Source of the DNA: a virus
Length of the DNA stretch: 40,399 nucleotides
Virus record (IMG/VR): IMGVR_UViG_3300021474_000012
Location: 1-40,399 of that record
Reading direction: 5' to 3' (one strand)
Shown: positions 13,828 through 21,179 of the stretch, piece by piece
Layout of the letters: each line of letters begins with the position of its first letter
Numbering within the stretch: the first letter of the stretch is position 1
The notes under the pieces: model-generated
The model's database searches: none
Told to the model about the DNA's origin: nothing
Seen by the model: the letters and a program-made list of their open reading frames with translations, nothing else
Program-made: the position numbers and the translations under genes

Positions 13828-14331
13828 ATGTCCCATGCTTCTAAGTCACAGAAACCAAAGAAGACTAGGCACCGCGGCCGCATGCCGGGTGCGAAGGATA
13901 AGCGTCCGCGCCGAAACAAGGGCAGGCGCCAATCACCAGCACAGGCCGCGCAATCGCGCCTCAACGGGCTCAAGGGCGGCGATCCAACCCTCAAGGGCAG
14001 CGCAACCATCCCCAGCGCCGCAATGGATGCCGTGCGCGTCGATCTCTACGCCAGGCGCGTCGAATCGGCAAATGAGGATCTATTACTCAAGCGAGCCGCG
14101 CGCCTCGAGCGCGAGGGCAAGCTGGTCACGCGCGATTTCATGCTGCACTGGCAACGGCATCTCGTCTCGAGCATCAGGCGCGTGCTCGACGATCTTCCGG
14201 CCATTGGCGCAAGCAGCGTCAGCGATCCATCCCATGCCGATGCCGTGTCCGCAGCCATGAAGGAAGCCAGCCGGCGAATCCGCGAGCGTCTGGCCACGGA
14301 ATCAGAAACCATCCAGGAGCCATCACCATGA
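13828..14331 (+). CDS. Probable terminase small subunit
   Basis: A 167-residue protein. Residues 1-60 are highly basic and disordered (KPKKTRHRGRMPGAKDKR...), and the rest is helical. RAARLEREGKLVTRDFMLHWQRHLVS (about 91-116) and the end EASRRIRERLATES resemble the C-terminal half of Nu1-like small terminase subunits, which carry a KLVxRxxxxxxxxxxxxxxR helix pair. The small subunit binds the packaging site and hands DNA to the large subunit. Position before the large terminase supports the call, but four other genes lie between and I see no clear helix-turn-helix in the N-terminus. Confidence 0.55.
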   Translation: MSHASKSQKPKKTRHRGRMPGAKDKRPRRNKGRRQSPAQAAQSRLNGLKGGDPTLKGSATIPSAAMDAVRVDLYARRVESANEDLLLKRAARLEREGKLVTRDFMLHWQRHLVSSIRRVLDDLPAIGASSVSDPSHADAVSAAMKEASRRIRERLATESETIQEPSP

Positions 14332-14939
14332 CCGAAGCGAACCCGACCCAGCACGAGGCGACGAAAAACATCAGCGGTCAATGGCGCTGGTATTGCACCA
14401 GGTGCGGCGCCGAGAAGACGCACCAGGGCGCGGCATGTGACCGATGCGACAGTCCGCGACACGATGGCATCTTCAGATCCTCAACCGGATGGTGGCTTTT
14501 CACTCATCCGAATGGAAAGCGCGAAGCCATCCCGCACCATGCCGGTGTGCTGTCATCGGCGATGGATGGGAAGATAAGCGGATCAACGTATATCGTCGCT
14601 GATGTCATAAAGTTCATCATGGTCGGAACGCTTCCCTGCCAGCTCACCGGATCCGATGACCATGCTAATCTCTGGACTCGCCTACGCCGATTGTTCGCCG
14701 ATGCCTGGGATGGTGGATTCGATGAATCGGAATTGGCGCGCAAGATGGTGCCGGAACTCAGGCCGGGACTTCCGCTTTTCTTCAACCACGATCCGAAAAC
14801 GGCCAGGCCAATAATTTTCACCGGCATGAACACCGCCAGCGGACTCAATTTCACCGACTACCTGATTGATAGGATGGAGACGCCACAGAAATATCGCGAT
14901 GCCTGCACCTGGTGGGCGAAATACGGGAACCAACTATGA
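14328..14939 (+). CDS. Hypothetical protein with zinc ribbon
   Basis: A 203-residue protein. The N-terminus has a treble-like zinc ribbon, CTRCG...CDRC (about 23-41). After it comes a mixed domain with WWLFTHPNGKREAIPHH and ...NLWTRLRRLFADAWDGGFDESE. No catalytic motif recognised. It overlaps the terminase small-subunit candidate by ATGA and is one of four genes placed between the two terminase genes. Confidence 0.68.
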   Translation: MTEANPTQHEATKNISGQWRWYCTRCGAEKTHQGAACDRCDSPRHDGIFRSSTGWWLFTHPNGKREAIPHHAGVLSSAMDGKISGSTYIVADVIKFIMVGTLPCQLTGSDDHANLWTRLRRLFADAWDGGFDESELARKMVPELRPGLPLFFNHDPKTARPIIFTGMNTASGLNFTDYLIDRMETPQKYRDACTWWAKYGNQL

Positions 14940-15175
14940 TGCGCTTTCTCCGCTGGCTATTCCGTCGCCCCAAGATTACCCATAGCAATCCCTATGCGCT
15001 CGATGAACTCAAGCCCGGCGAAGGTGCAGTCACCTTGATCCGCCGCGGCGATGATGGTTCGGAAGTGCACGAGCGCATTGGATCATGGCTAACACTGAAA
15101 CCAGGCGAAGACATCGACACCCCGCGCGACCCAAGCACGCTCACCATCACAAGCTGGATCAGGAAGCACCTATGA
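14936..15175 (+). CDS. Hypothetical protein
   Basis: A 79-residue protein, MMRFLRWLFRRPKITHSNP at the start, a basic amphipathic helix, then a strand-rich part (GEGAVTLIRRGDDGSEVHER). ATG 14936 overlaps the preceding stop. No family recognised. The N-terminal helix could touch a membrane or nucleic acid. Confidence 0.62.
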   Translation: MMRFLRWLFRRPKITHSNPYALDELKPGEGAVTLIRRGDDGSEVHERIGSWLTLKPGEDIDTPRDPSTLTITSWIRKHL

Positions 15176-15471
15176 GCCATGAAATCCAATTCTGCGAAGG
15201 CGATGCCATCCTCACCCTCAGCGCGCTCGATGTGCAGGACTGCTGCACGCTCAGCGCCTTCACTGATTGCGGTGCATTCCCCGAGCTGGTCGGTTCAGCA
15301 TCGATCAAGCTCAACGCTGAGCACCGGATGTCCCTCCTCCTCTGCCTCTGCCTCTTTGAACTTACCTCAATCGCAGGCGACACGATCGAGATGCACCTTG
15401 GAACCAAGACCATCAAGGTCACCAAGATGGATCAGCCACCGCAAACGGCATTGAAATGGGCGGCTGAATGA
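15172..15471 (+). CDS. Hypothetical protein
   Basis: A 99-residue protein with seven Cys residues scattered (FCEG, DCCTLSAFTDCGAF, LCLCLF) that do not form paired CxxC knuckles. The hydrophobic stretch MSLLLCLCLFELTSIAG (about 54-70) might be a buried helix rather than a membrane span. ATGA overlaps at both ends. I do not recognise it. Confidence 0.62.
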   Translation: MSHEIQFCEGDAILTLSALDVQDCCTLSAFTDCGAFPELVGSASIKLNAEHRMSLLLCLCLFELTSIAGDTIEMHLGTKTIKVTKMDQPPQTALKWAAE

Positions 15472-15677
15472 GCGACCAACGCCATTGCTTGATGTGCACC
15501 CATTGCGATGTCGAACTAGGATGGGCCGGCACCAGCGACACACCCGGCGATGCCGGCCACATCACATGCCAGAAAGGGCATTGGGAACTCTATCCGCCGC
15601 TTGCGGAAATCCGCAAGGATCTCGCCGCGAATATGGAGCAGGCCACCGACTGCGCCGACTTCGAGGAAGATATTTAG
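15468..15677 (+). CDS. Small zinc-ribbon-like protein
   Basis: A 69-residue protein with CLMCTHCDVELGW at the start and a later Cys/His pair (HITCQKGHWEL), enough ligands for one zinc ion. The acidic C-terminus (TDCADFEEDI) leads directly to the large terminase gene, whose ribosome site GAGGAAG lies at the end of this gene. Function unknown. Confidence 0.65.
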   Translation: MSDQRHCLMCTHCDVELGWAGTSDTPGDAGHITCQKGHWELYPPLAEIRKDLAANMEQATDCADFEEDI

Positions 15678-15680
15678 CCC

Positions 15681-17639
15681 ATGGTTTCCTTCGCCATCAC
15701 CCTCCGCGCCGATTACCGCTCCCAATTGCTTGAGGAAGTCCCGAGCTATTTCGACTTCGCCAAGACCATGATCCTACCCGAGGGCAAGAGCCGAGGCCGC
15801 TCGATGCTCCTGGCCGAAGACAGCGCGCAGCCGAACCACCCGGCGCAGCTCTGCACCTTGGCTGCGCTCGATGCGGGATACCAGGAAGTGGTTGTGGCCA
15901 AGCCGGTGCGCGATGGCGGAACACAGGTGGCGCTGGTGCCGATGTTCCGGCGCGCGATCAAGGAAAAGCAACGATCGCTGCTCGCCTATCCGACCATGGA
16001 CTCATCGAAAGATATTTGGGGAACCAAGGTTGGTCCGACCTTGGAAGCGTATGGCGGCCAGGAAATCCTCGACGGTGGTGGCAGCCGCGGCGGCGCTGCT
16101 CGCCTGGTCAAGCTCCCCGATGGTGGCGAGTTTATGCTTCGCAGTGCCGGCGGCCGCGGTCAATCCGGCCAGGCCGCCGTGCATGGCGACGTCATCATGC
16201 TCGATGAGCTGGACGATTGGGAAGATGAAGAAACCATCTTGAACATGGTGAAGCGCGTTGCCGACTCGCCATCGATCCTGGTCATCTACATTTCAACGGT
16301 CAAGAATGACACCGATTCGAAGATTCTGAAGCGGTTGAGACTCGGCACCGATACCCATCTCGAGTTCCCATGCGTGCACTGCGGCGCCTTCCAACGGCTG
16401 GTCTGGTTGCGCGTCAACTTGGTCAAGGCCACGTATTGCTGTGAGCATTGCCCGGCCGAATGGTCAGAGGCAGACCGGCGCGCATCGCTGCGGAACTGGA
16501 AACGGGTCGACAAGAATCCAGGCGCCAAAGCGTTTTCCATTTCCTGGACGTGCCTCGATTCGCCGCTGGTGACGCTGCATAACGAAATCCATGGCACGGC
16601 AGCGCTCCCTGGCTACCTGGCTGCGCTCCACCAGGTCGAAGTCCTGGGCGACCATTCCCAAATGCGGTCATTCAAGCGTGACCGGCTCTGCCAGGTCTAC
16701 ACCGATGACACCCAGGACGAGGATGGAACCAACATCGTCATCGACCGGAAATACCTTTCCGATCGGTCGATGGCCTTCGGCTGGGCTGTGCCGGTGGTCG
16801 ATCTCCATCCGGAAAAGCTCTGGTCGCGCTATGTGACCGAGGTTCCGGCCGAGGCCGAGCAAGTCATGGTAGCAGTCGACGTCCAGGGAAACCGGCTCTA
16901 TTGGGATGCCGTCGCGTTCAACATGGTCGGCAGCGAATGGGATATCGCCTGGGGGCAGGAGCGATGCCGCATGCACCAGGTTGGCAATACCTGGGAGCCG
17001 GAACCGTGGGGCCCGGGTGACCTGATACAGACGCTGGATAGAACGGCGGCGTTCATTGCAACCATCACCACGCTTCCCATGATCGCACCCATGGTTGATA
17101 CCAGATACGAGACGGAAGAAATCGCAATCTGGCTTAAGAATAACCGAAGCTGGCGTGGCGTCGTCGGCGTCGATTCGATCCGTGAGCCGGCCGGCGAGAT
17201 GGAGGAAACCGCAGAAATCATCCGCGACCTTCGCGGCATCCCCGGCCTGATAAATTACGATCGTCAATGGCAGCCGAGGCTAGGCCGCTATCGCGTGCTC
17301 ACCACGGCCGCACGCGAACTGGTGCACGATGGTTTCCGCAAGTCACCTGGTGAGCCTGGCGCATCACTGCTGCCGAACGGCCTGCCCACCAATGACCATT
17401 ACATCGGCCACCTATGCTCGCACCAATTGCGGCGCGATCCGAAAACGCTGAAGGTGAAATGGGTTCAGGTCACCAAGCGCGATGACCACCTGGACACCAG
17501 ATCCTACATCAAAGCGCGCATCAAGCTCGCCTGCGAACGGTTCATCAAAGAGCAGAAGCGCGCCCGATCGATGTCATCGCAACAACTCATCGCTGACCAC
17601 CAGGCGCAGCGGAACATGGAAATAATCAAAGGACGATAA
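15681..17639 (+). CDS. Terminase large subunit, lambda GpA-like
   Basis: A 652-residue packaging motor. The N-terminal ATPase half is recognisable by HGDVIMLDELDDWEDEE (about 169-185, Walker B), followed by ILVIYISTVKNDTDSKIL (203-220, motif III-like). A zinc finger (CVHCGAFQRLVW ... CCEHC, about 234-258) is typical of the GpA family. The second half contains VMVAVDVQGNRLYW (395-408) with the first nuclease Asp, and later GVVGVDSIREPAGE, TNDHYIG and RDDHLD(T)RSY. It uses ATP to drive DNA into the prohead and cuts at the packaging site. Length is normal. A purine-rich site precedes ATG 15681. Walker A is degenerate and I could not place it with confidence. Confidence 0.9.
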   Translation: MVSFAITLRADYRSQLLEEVPSYFDFAKTMILPEGKSRGRSMLLAEDSAQPNHPAQLCTLAALDAGYQEVVVAKPVRDGGTQVALVPMFRRAIKEKQRSLLAYPTMDSSKDIWGTKVGPTLEAYGGQEILDGGGSRGGAARLVKLPDGGEFMLRSAGGRGQSGQAAVHGDVIMLDELDDWEDEETILNMVKRVADSPSILVIYISTVKNDTDSKILKRLRLGTDTHLEFPCVHCGAFQRLVWLRVNLVKATYCCEHCPAEWSEADRRASLRNWKRVDKNPGAKAFSISWTCLDSPLVTLHNEIHGTAALPGYLAALHQVEVLGDHSQMRSFKRDRLCQVYTDDTQDEDGTNIVIDRKYLSDRSMAFGWAVPVVDLHPEKLWSRYVTEVPAEAEQVMVAVDVQGNRLYWDAVAFNMVGSEWDIAWGQERCRMHQVGNTWEPEPWGPGDLIQTLDRTAAFIATITTLPMIAPMVDTRYETEEIAIWLKNNRSWRGVVGVDSIREPAGEMEETAEIIRDLRGIPGLINYDRQWQPRLGRYRVLTTAARELVHDGFRKSPGEPGASLLPNGLPTNDHYIGHLCSHQLRRDPKTLKVKWVQVTKRDDHLDTRSYIKARIKLACERFIKEQKRARSMSSQQLIADHQAQRNMEIIKGR

Positions 17640-17641
17640 TC

Positions 17642-18331
17642 ATGGGCCATAGCCACAATATCAAGATTCCGCCTGGTGGCGTGGGCGGTGGCGACTATTC
17701 GCAATTCGGCGATGATGTGCACGAGAACGATGCGCTATTCATCCAAGCGATGTGGGACACCTATCAAATGTGGAAGGTGCACGGGCGCATCATCACCGAT
17801 CTCTATACGATCAAATATGCGGCCGGCATATCGCACGACGGTCTCTACTACTTCCGGGACAACCGCCTTGATTCGGTGATGACCTTCGGGAAGCGTGACC
17901 TTGAATATGATTTCCTGTGGTTCACCCATGAACTCATCGAGCGCGAGATGGCGCAGGGCATCGGCGAGAAAAAGGAAATCATCCTCACCGCTGCTGGCGT
18001 GCTCAATCCCGGATCAAATGACGACAAGGTGGACATGGGGCGCATTCACTACCGCGCCGCGCACCAACTCGCAGAGGTAGTCGAAAACAGGATTGCCGTC
18101 ATTCTCGGTTTCGATCTCGATGCCTATACCAAGAAATGCGACCAGTTCATAAAATACTGTGACTCTCGGCCGCTGATCTTGAGCCCGGCATCACTCGATC
18201 TCTATCCGTATTATGACGAAATGGACCTTGATACTCTCGATGAGATCGTCAAGTCCGGCGGACCTATCTGTGATCTCATCTTGCCGCGTGGTGTCTCATC
18301 CGCGCAATCAGGCAAGCCCACCAACGAATAA
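17642..18331 (+). CDS. Hypothetical protein between terminase and portal
   Basis: A 229-residue protein with a Gly-rich start (KIPPGGVGGGDYSQFGDD) and a mostly helical body rich in Asp, Tyr and Trp (ALFIQAMWDTYQMWKVHG..., DLEYDFLWFTHELIEREMAQ). No transmembrane segment or known motif. AAAGGA precedes the ATG. The place in the packaging module suggests a virion or packaging role. No family recognised. Confidence 0.68.
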   Translation: MGHSHNIKIPPGGVGGGDYSQFGDDVHENDALFIQAMWDTYQMWKVHGRIITDLYTIKYAAGISHDGLYYFRDNRLDSVMTFGKRDLEYDFLWFTHELIEREMAQGIGEKKEIILTAAGVLNPGSNDDKVDMGRIHYRAAHQLAEVVENRIAVILGFDLDAYTKKCDQFIKYCDSRPLILSPASLDLYPYYDEMDLDTLDEIVKSGGPICDLILPRGVSSAQSGKPTNE

Positions 18332-18347
18332 CCACCAAGGACTAGCC

Positions 18348-18821
18348 ATGGCCAAAGTCACCACACAACTTCCACCCAAGCCGCCCGCAGATGATGGCGA
18401 TGACGACATGCCGAACGAGAGCACGCTGCCGGTCAACGCGACCGTCACCCAAGGCACGTCATCGCCGGCAGTAGTCGAACAGGCAAGCGAGTCGGTGAAG
18501 AATCAGCAGAAGTTCAGAAATGGTATCAAGTGCATCAAGTGCGGAGTGACCAAGACGCCAGTCAGGGTTGGCGAGAAGAAAAATATCAGGGTCTATGACT
18601 GCCGCCATTGCGGATATCGCCAGGTGGTGACCTACCAGGTGAGCGACAACCCGGCATTGGATGGCTGGCCGGTCGATGCGCGCAAGGGTGGCCCGCTGAA
18701 GATCGATGAGCACAAGGCGCGGCCGTTCAAGATGCAGACCGATCGCCATCTCCTGTTCCCGCGCTACCTGCCGAATCTGGATATCAAAGCGCCACCGGTC
18801 GCAGAAACCAAGAAGGGATAG
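18348..18821 (+). CDS. Zinc-ribbon protein with disordered N-terminus
   Basis: A 157-residue protein. Residues 1-55 are Pro/Asp/Thr-rich and likely unstructured. CIKCGVTKTPVRVG...VYDCRHCGYRQ (about 63-88) is a clear four-Cys zinc ribbon. It is preceded by a CCACCAAGGA leader with AAGGA as ribosome site. Function unknown. Its place beside the large terminase and gpW-like genes suggests a packaging or head-completion helper. Confidence 0.72.
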   Translation: MAKVTTQLPPKPPADDGDDDMPNESTLPVNATVTQGTSSPAVVEQASESVKNQQKFRNGIKCIKCGVTKTPVRVGEKKNIRVYDCRHCGYRQVVTYQVSDNPALDGWPVDARKGGPLKIDEHKARPFKMQTDRHLLFPRYLPNLDIKAPPVAETKKG

Positions 18822-18824
18822 GCC

Positions 18825-19115
18825 ATGGCCTTCGAACGCCCGCTCAATCGGATGGCTTCAACCGTCAGGCGAGGTCGCCCAACGGATCAGTCGCTCAATG
18901 AGCGGGCGCTTTTCTACCCAACAGAGGTCCAACTGGCGCCCATCGTAGCCCCGCCGATCATGGGAATAGTCTGCCCCTTGTGTAAGGTTGCGATGGTGCC
19001 GCCGGCGGGTGTCATCAGGAATGGCGAACGATTCACAAATTGCGCGAAATGCTGGCAAAGAATAGCGATTGGCCTAGATGAAAACCACAACCCGATAACC
19101 ATCCGGACCATCTGA
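18825..19115 (+). CDS. Small zinc-ribbon protein
   Basis: A 96-residue protein with CPLCKVAMVPPAG...FTNCAKCWQRI (about 50-77), a four-Cys ribbon. The N-terminus is basic (MAFERPLNRMASTVRRGRP). It ends just before a hairpin that may stop transcription (19119-19148). It is a third zinc ribbon in this short stretch, and I cannot assign a role. Confidence 0.7.
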   Translation: MAFERPLNRMASTVRRGRPTDQSLNERALFYPTEVQLAPIVAPPIMGIVCPLCKVAMVPPAGVIRNGERFTNCAKCWQRIAIGLDENHNPITIRTI

Positions 19116-19118
19116 CCG

Positions 19119-19148
19119 GGCTAAACGGTGATTGGAAAACGTTTAGCC
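19119..19148 (+). terminator. Hairpin after the zinc-ribbon gene, probable terminator or attenuator
   Basis: GGCTAAACG (19119-19127) pairs perfectly with CGTTTAGCC (19140-19148) around a 12-base loop. The following bases TAATTCCCC are only weakly T-rich, so termination may be partial. It separates the packaging genes from the portal/capsid genes. Confidence 0.5.
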
Positions 19149-19150
19149 TA

Positions 19151-19181
19151 ATTCCCCCAGCCGAATATCTCATGGGGGAAT
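19151..19181 (+). promoter_or_regulatory. Hairpin covering the gpW-like start codon
   Basis: ATTCCCCC (19151-19158) pairs with GGGGGAAT (19174-19181), so the G-rich strand just before ATG 19180 and the first bases of the start codon are in the stem. When folded it should hinder translation of the next gene. It follows the upstream hairpin with only two bases between, so the two can stack. Confidence 0.45.
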
Positions 19182-19446
19182 GTCCAACGTCACGAACCAG
19201 CAATCGAGCAGCGGCACCATATCGACGCAATTGACGTCGGTTCGCTCGCTGATCTCATCGATTGAGGGCGCAGGCGGCAACCAGTCATATTCGCATGGCG
19301 GCCGCAGTTATTCGCGCGTGGATCTCCCATCGCTCTATGAGCGCGAGGAGCGCCTAGAAATCAAGCTCATGCGCGCGAAGGCCAACGAGGCGAACGAATC
19401 GCTGATGTTCGTCCGCGGCCGCCCTTCCGGGTGTGGCAACTCGTGA
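19180..19446 (+). CDS. gpW-like head-tail joining protein
   Basis: An 88-residue protein. The second half, GGRSYSRVDLPSLYEREERLEIKLMRAKA, matches the pattern of gpW/gp6-type head-completion proteins, which carry a short hairpin followed by a helix with YSRVDLxxLxxxxxxL. In lambda, gpW seals the portal after DNA packaging and lies directly before the portal gene, as here. The family is small and weakly conserved. ATG 19180 has a G-rich segment immediately before it that is held in a hairpin, so translation may be regulated. Confidence 0.65.
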   Translation: MSNVTNQQSSSGTISTQLTSVRSLISSIEGAGGNQSYSHGGRSYSRVDLPSLYEREERLEIKLMRAKANEANESLMFVRGRPSGCGNS

Positions 19447-21179
19447 GCGACGTTCGCCCCATCGGTGTGCGGCTGATGCCCGGCCTGATGCCGAAGGTGG
19501 CGCGTTTCGTCAACCGCGTGCTCAATGTCTTTCAGCCCGCAACGCTGGACATTCCGAAAGAGGAGCACGGGCGCGGTGTGCGGAACTGGATCAACGCGAT
19601 GGGCTACCAGACGGCCTACCCGTCCACGGATCCCAATCGGCTTTTCCTCGAGAACTGGTTCCCGCGCAATGCGACGGCCGATCAGACCCTCGTCTGGAAT
19701 CTCACGAACATCATCGCGCAAATGCGCCAGCTCGAGCGCAGCAATTCATCGGTCAAATCGCTGGTGGAAGGCTGGAATGCCGACTGTGTGGCGAGCGGAA
19801 TCGATGTCGAGCCCGACACCGGCAGCGACCAGCTCAACGAGCGCATTCGCCCGGTGTGGCTGAACTGGTGCGAAGACATGACCCCGCAAGGTCATTCGCT
19901 GTGGGAAGTGCAGTGCATGAACATGAACGAGTGGTGCACCGGCGGCGCATCGCTCCTGCGCGAGGTCATCCTGCACGAGCGCGTGGCCGATGGCAAGCTG
20001 CCCATCACCTTCCAGCCGCTCGAGGTCGAATGGCTCTGCCTGATGCCGTGCGGCATCGTGGGCAAGGACAATAATTTTTCGCGCGGTGTCGAGTCGGACA
20101 AGCTCGGCCGACCGGTCGCCTATCACGTCATGGACTATAACCTCCTAAACCAGATGGGGCTCGGGAATGCGTTTGGCGGTCCTGGCGATGTGGTTCCGGC
20201 GGATCAGATCATACATGGTTTCGAACCGCGCCGGCCGCGGCAGTCGCATGGCGAGCCCTTGCTTGCCGTGGTCATCGAGCGCGCATACCAGCTCGGCAAG
20301 CTGGTCGACATCGAACTCAAGGCGGCCGCGAATACCAGCGTGCTCAGCGGAGTTATCAAGACCAGGTGGATGGAAGATTTCGAGTCGACCCGCGTGGTGG
20401 TCGACCAGTGGGGAAACACCATCAGCGCCTCGCCGCAGCAATCGCCCGTGAATGACATGCCGATCGGAACCTGGGCGCGTCTTCAGCCCGGCGAGGAGGT
20501 TGAACTCAAGGCCAACCCTCGCCCGAATGTGGGCATAGCCGAGTTCGCCAAGTTCATCGATGGTCAGATGGCAGCTTCAACGCGCAGCTCGACCTACTAC
20601 CTGAGCAAGGATCCAACCGGATCCAACTACAGCCAGGGGCTCAGGGATGAGCACGTCGGCAAGCGCATGCGCGCACCGATCCAGGGCACGTTCGGCAAAT
20701 ACAACGCGGGCAAGGTCTATGAGAAGGTGCTTCCCTGGATCCTGCTGAGCCTCGGCATCGAGATGCCCAAGGATCCGAACGCGCGCCGCAAAATGTTCGG
20801 GCACAAGATCCTTCCCGATATGCCGGAATACCTGGACCCGCAGAAGGGCTCGGCCGCGAGCAAGTTCATGATCGATTCGAACCTCAGCACCGAGGAGGCC
20901 GAATTGGCAGCGCGCGGCAAGGATTGGCGCAAGGTGCGTGCGCAGCGCATCAAGGAAACCCAGGCGCGCGATGTCGATGCCGTGGCCCGCATCAAGGCCC
21001 TCAAGGCAGAGCTGGTCAAGCAGGGGATCACCGATGTGACCTGGGCGCAGATCGCAGCCCTGAGCGGCGCCACCACCGCGCCGGCCGCCTTCCTCGACGC
21101 GATGGAGCAGCCAGGCGACGACGATTCCGGCGATGGATCGACCCCGCCCAAGAAGCCAGCCAAGAAGGTGGCCGCATGA
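19443..21179 (+). CDS. Portal protein, lambda family
   Basis: A 578-residue protein forming the dodecameric ring at the head vertex through which DNA is packaged. Features of the lambda B family: NRVLNVFQPATLD at the start, then ARGxxRNxxxAxxxx-like helices (QLERSNSSVKSLVEGWNADCVASGI, about 103-127), RPVAYHVMDY, VPADQIIHGFEPRRPRQSHGEPLLA (around 255-280) and PTGSNYSQGLRDEH (about 388-400). I place the start at GTG 19443 (GTGA overlap), and ATG 19431 (four residues longer) is possible. The C-terminus is Lys/Ala-rich. It ends with an ATGA overlap into the protease-capsid gene. Confidence 0.9.
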   Translation: MSDVRPIGVRLMPGLMPKVARFVNRVLNVFQPATLDIPKEEHGRGVRNWINAMGYQTAYPSTDPNRLFLENWFPRNATADQTLVWNLTNIIAQMRQLERSNSSVKSLVEGWNADCVASGIDVEPDTGSDQLNERIRPVWLNWCEDMTPQGHSLWEVQCMNMNEWCTGGASLLREVILHERVADGKLPITFQPLEVEWLCLMPCGIVGKDNNFSRGVESDKLGRPVAYHVMDYNLLNQMGLGNAFGGPGDVVPADQIIHGFEPRRPRQSHGEPLLAVVIERAYQLGKLVDIELKAAANTSVLSGVIKTRWMEDFESTRVVVDQWGNTISASPQQSPVNDMPIGTWARLQPGEEVELKANPRPNVGIAEFAKFIDGQMAASTRSSTYYLSKDPTGSNYSQGLRDEHVGKRMRAPIQGTFGKYNAGKVYEKVLPWILLSLGIEMPKDPNARRKMFGHKILPDMPEYLDPQKGSAASKFMIDSNLSTEEAELAARGKDWRKVRAQRIKETQARDVDAVARIKALKAELVKQGITDVTWAQIAALSGATTAPAAFLDAMEQPGDDDSGDGSTPPKKPAKKVAA

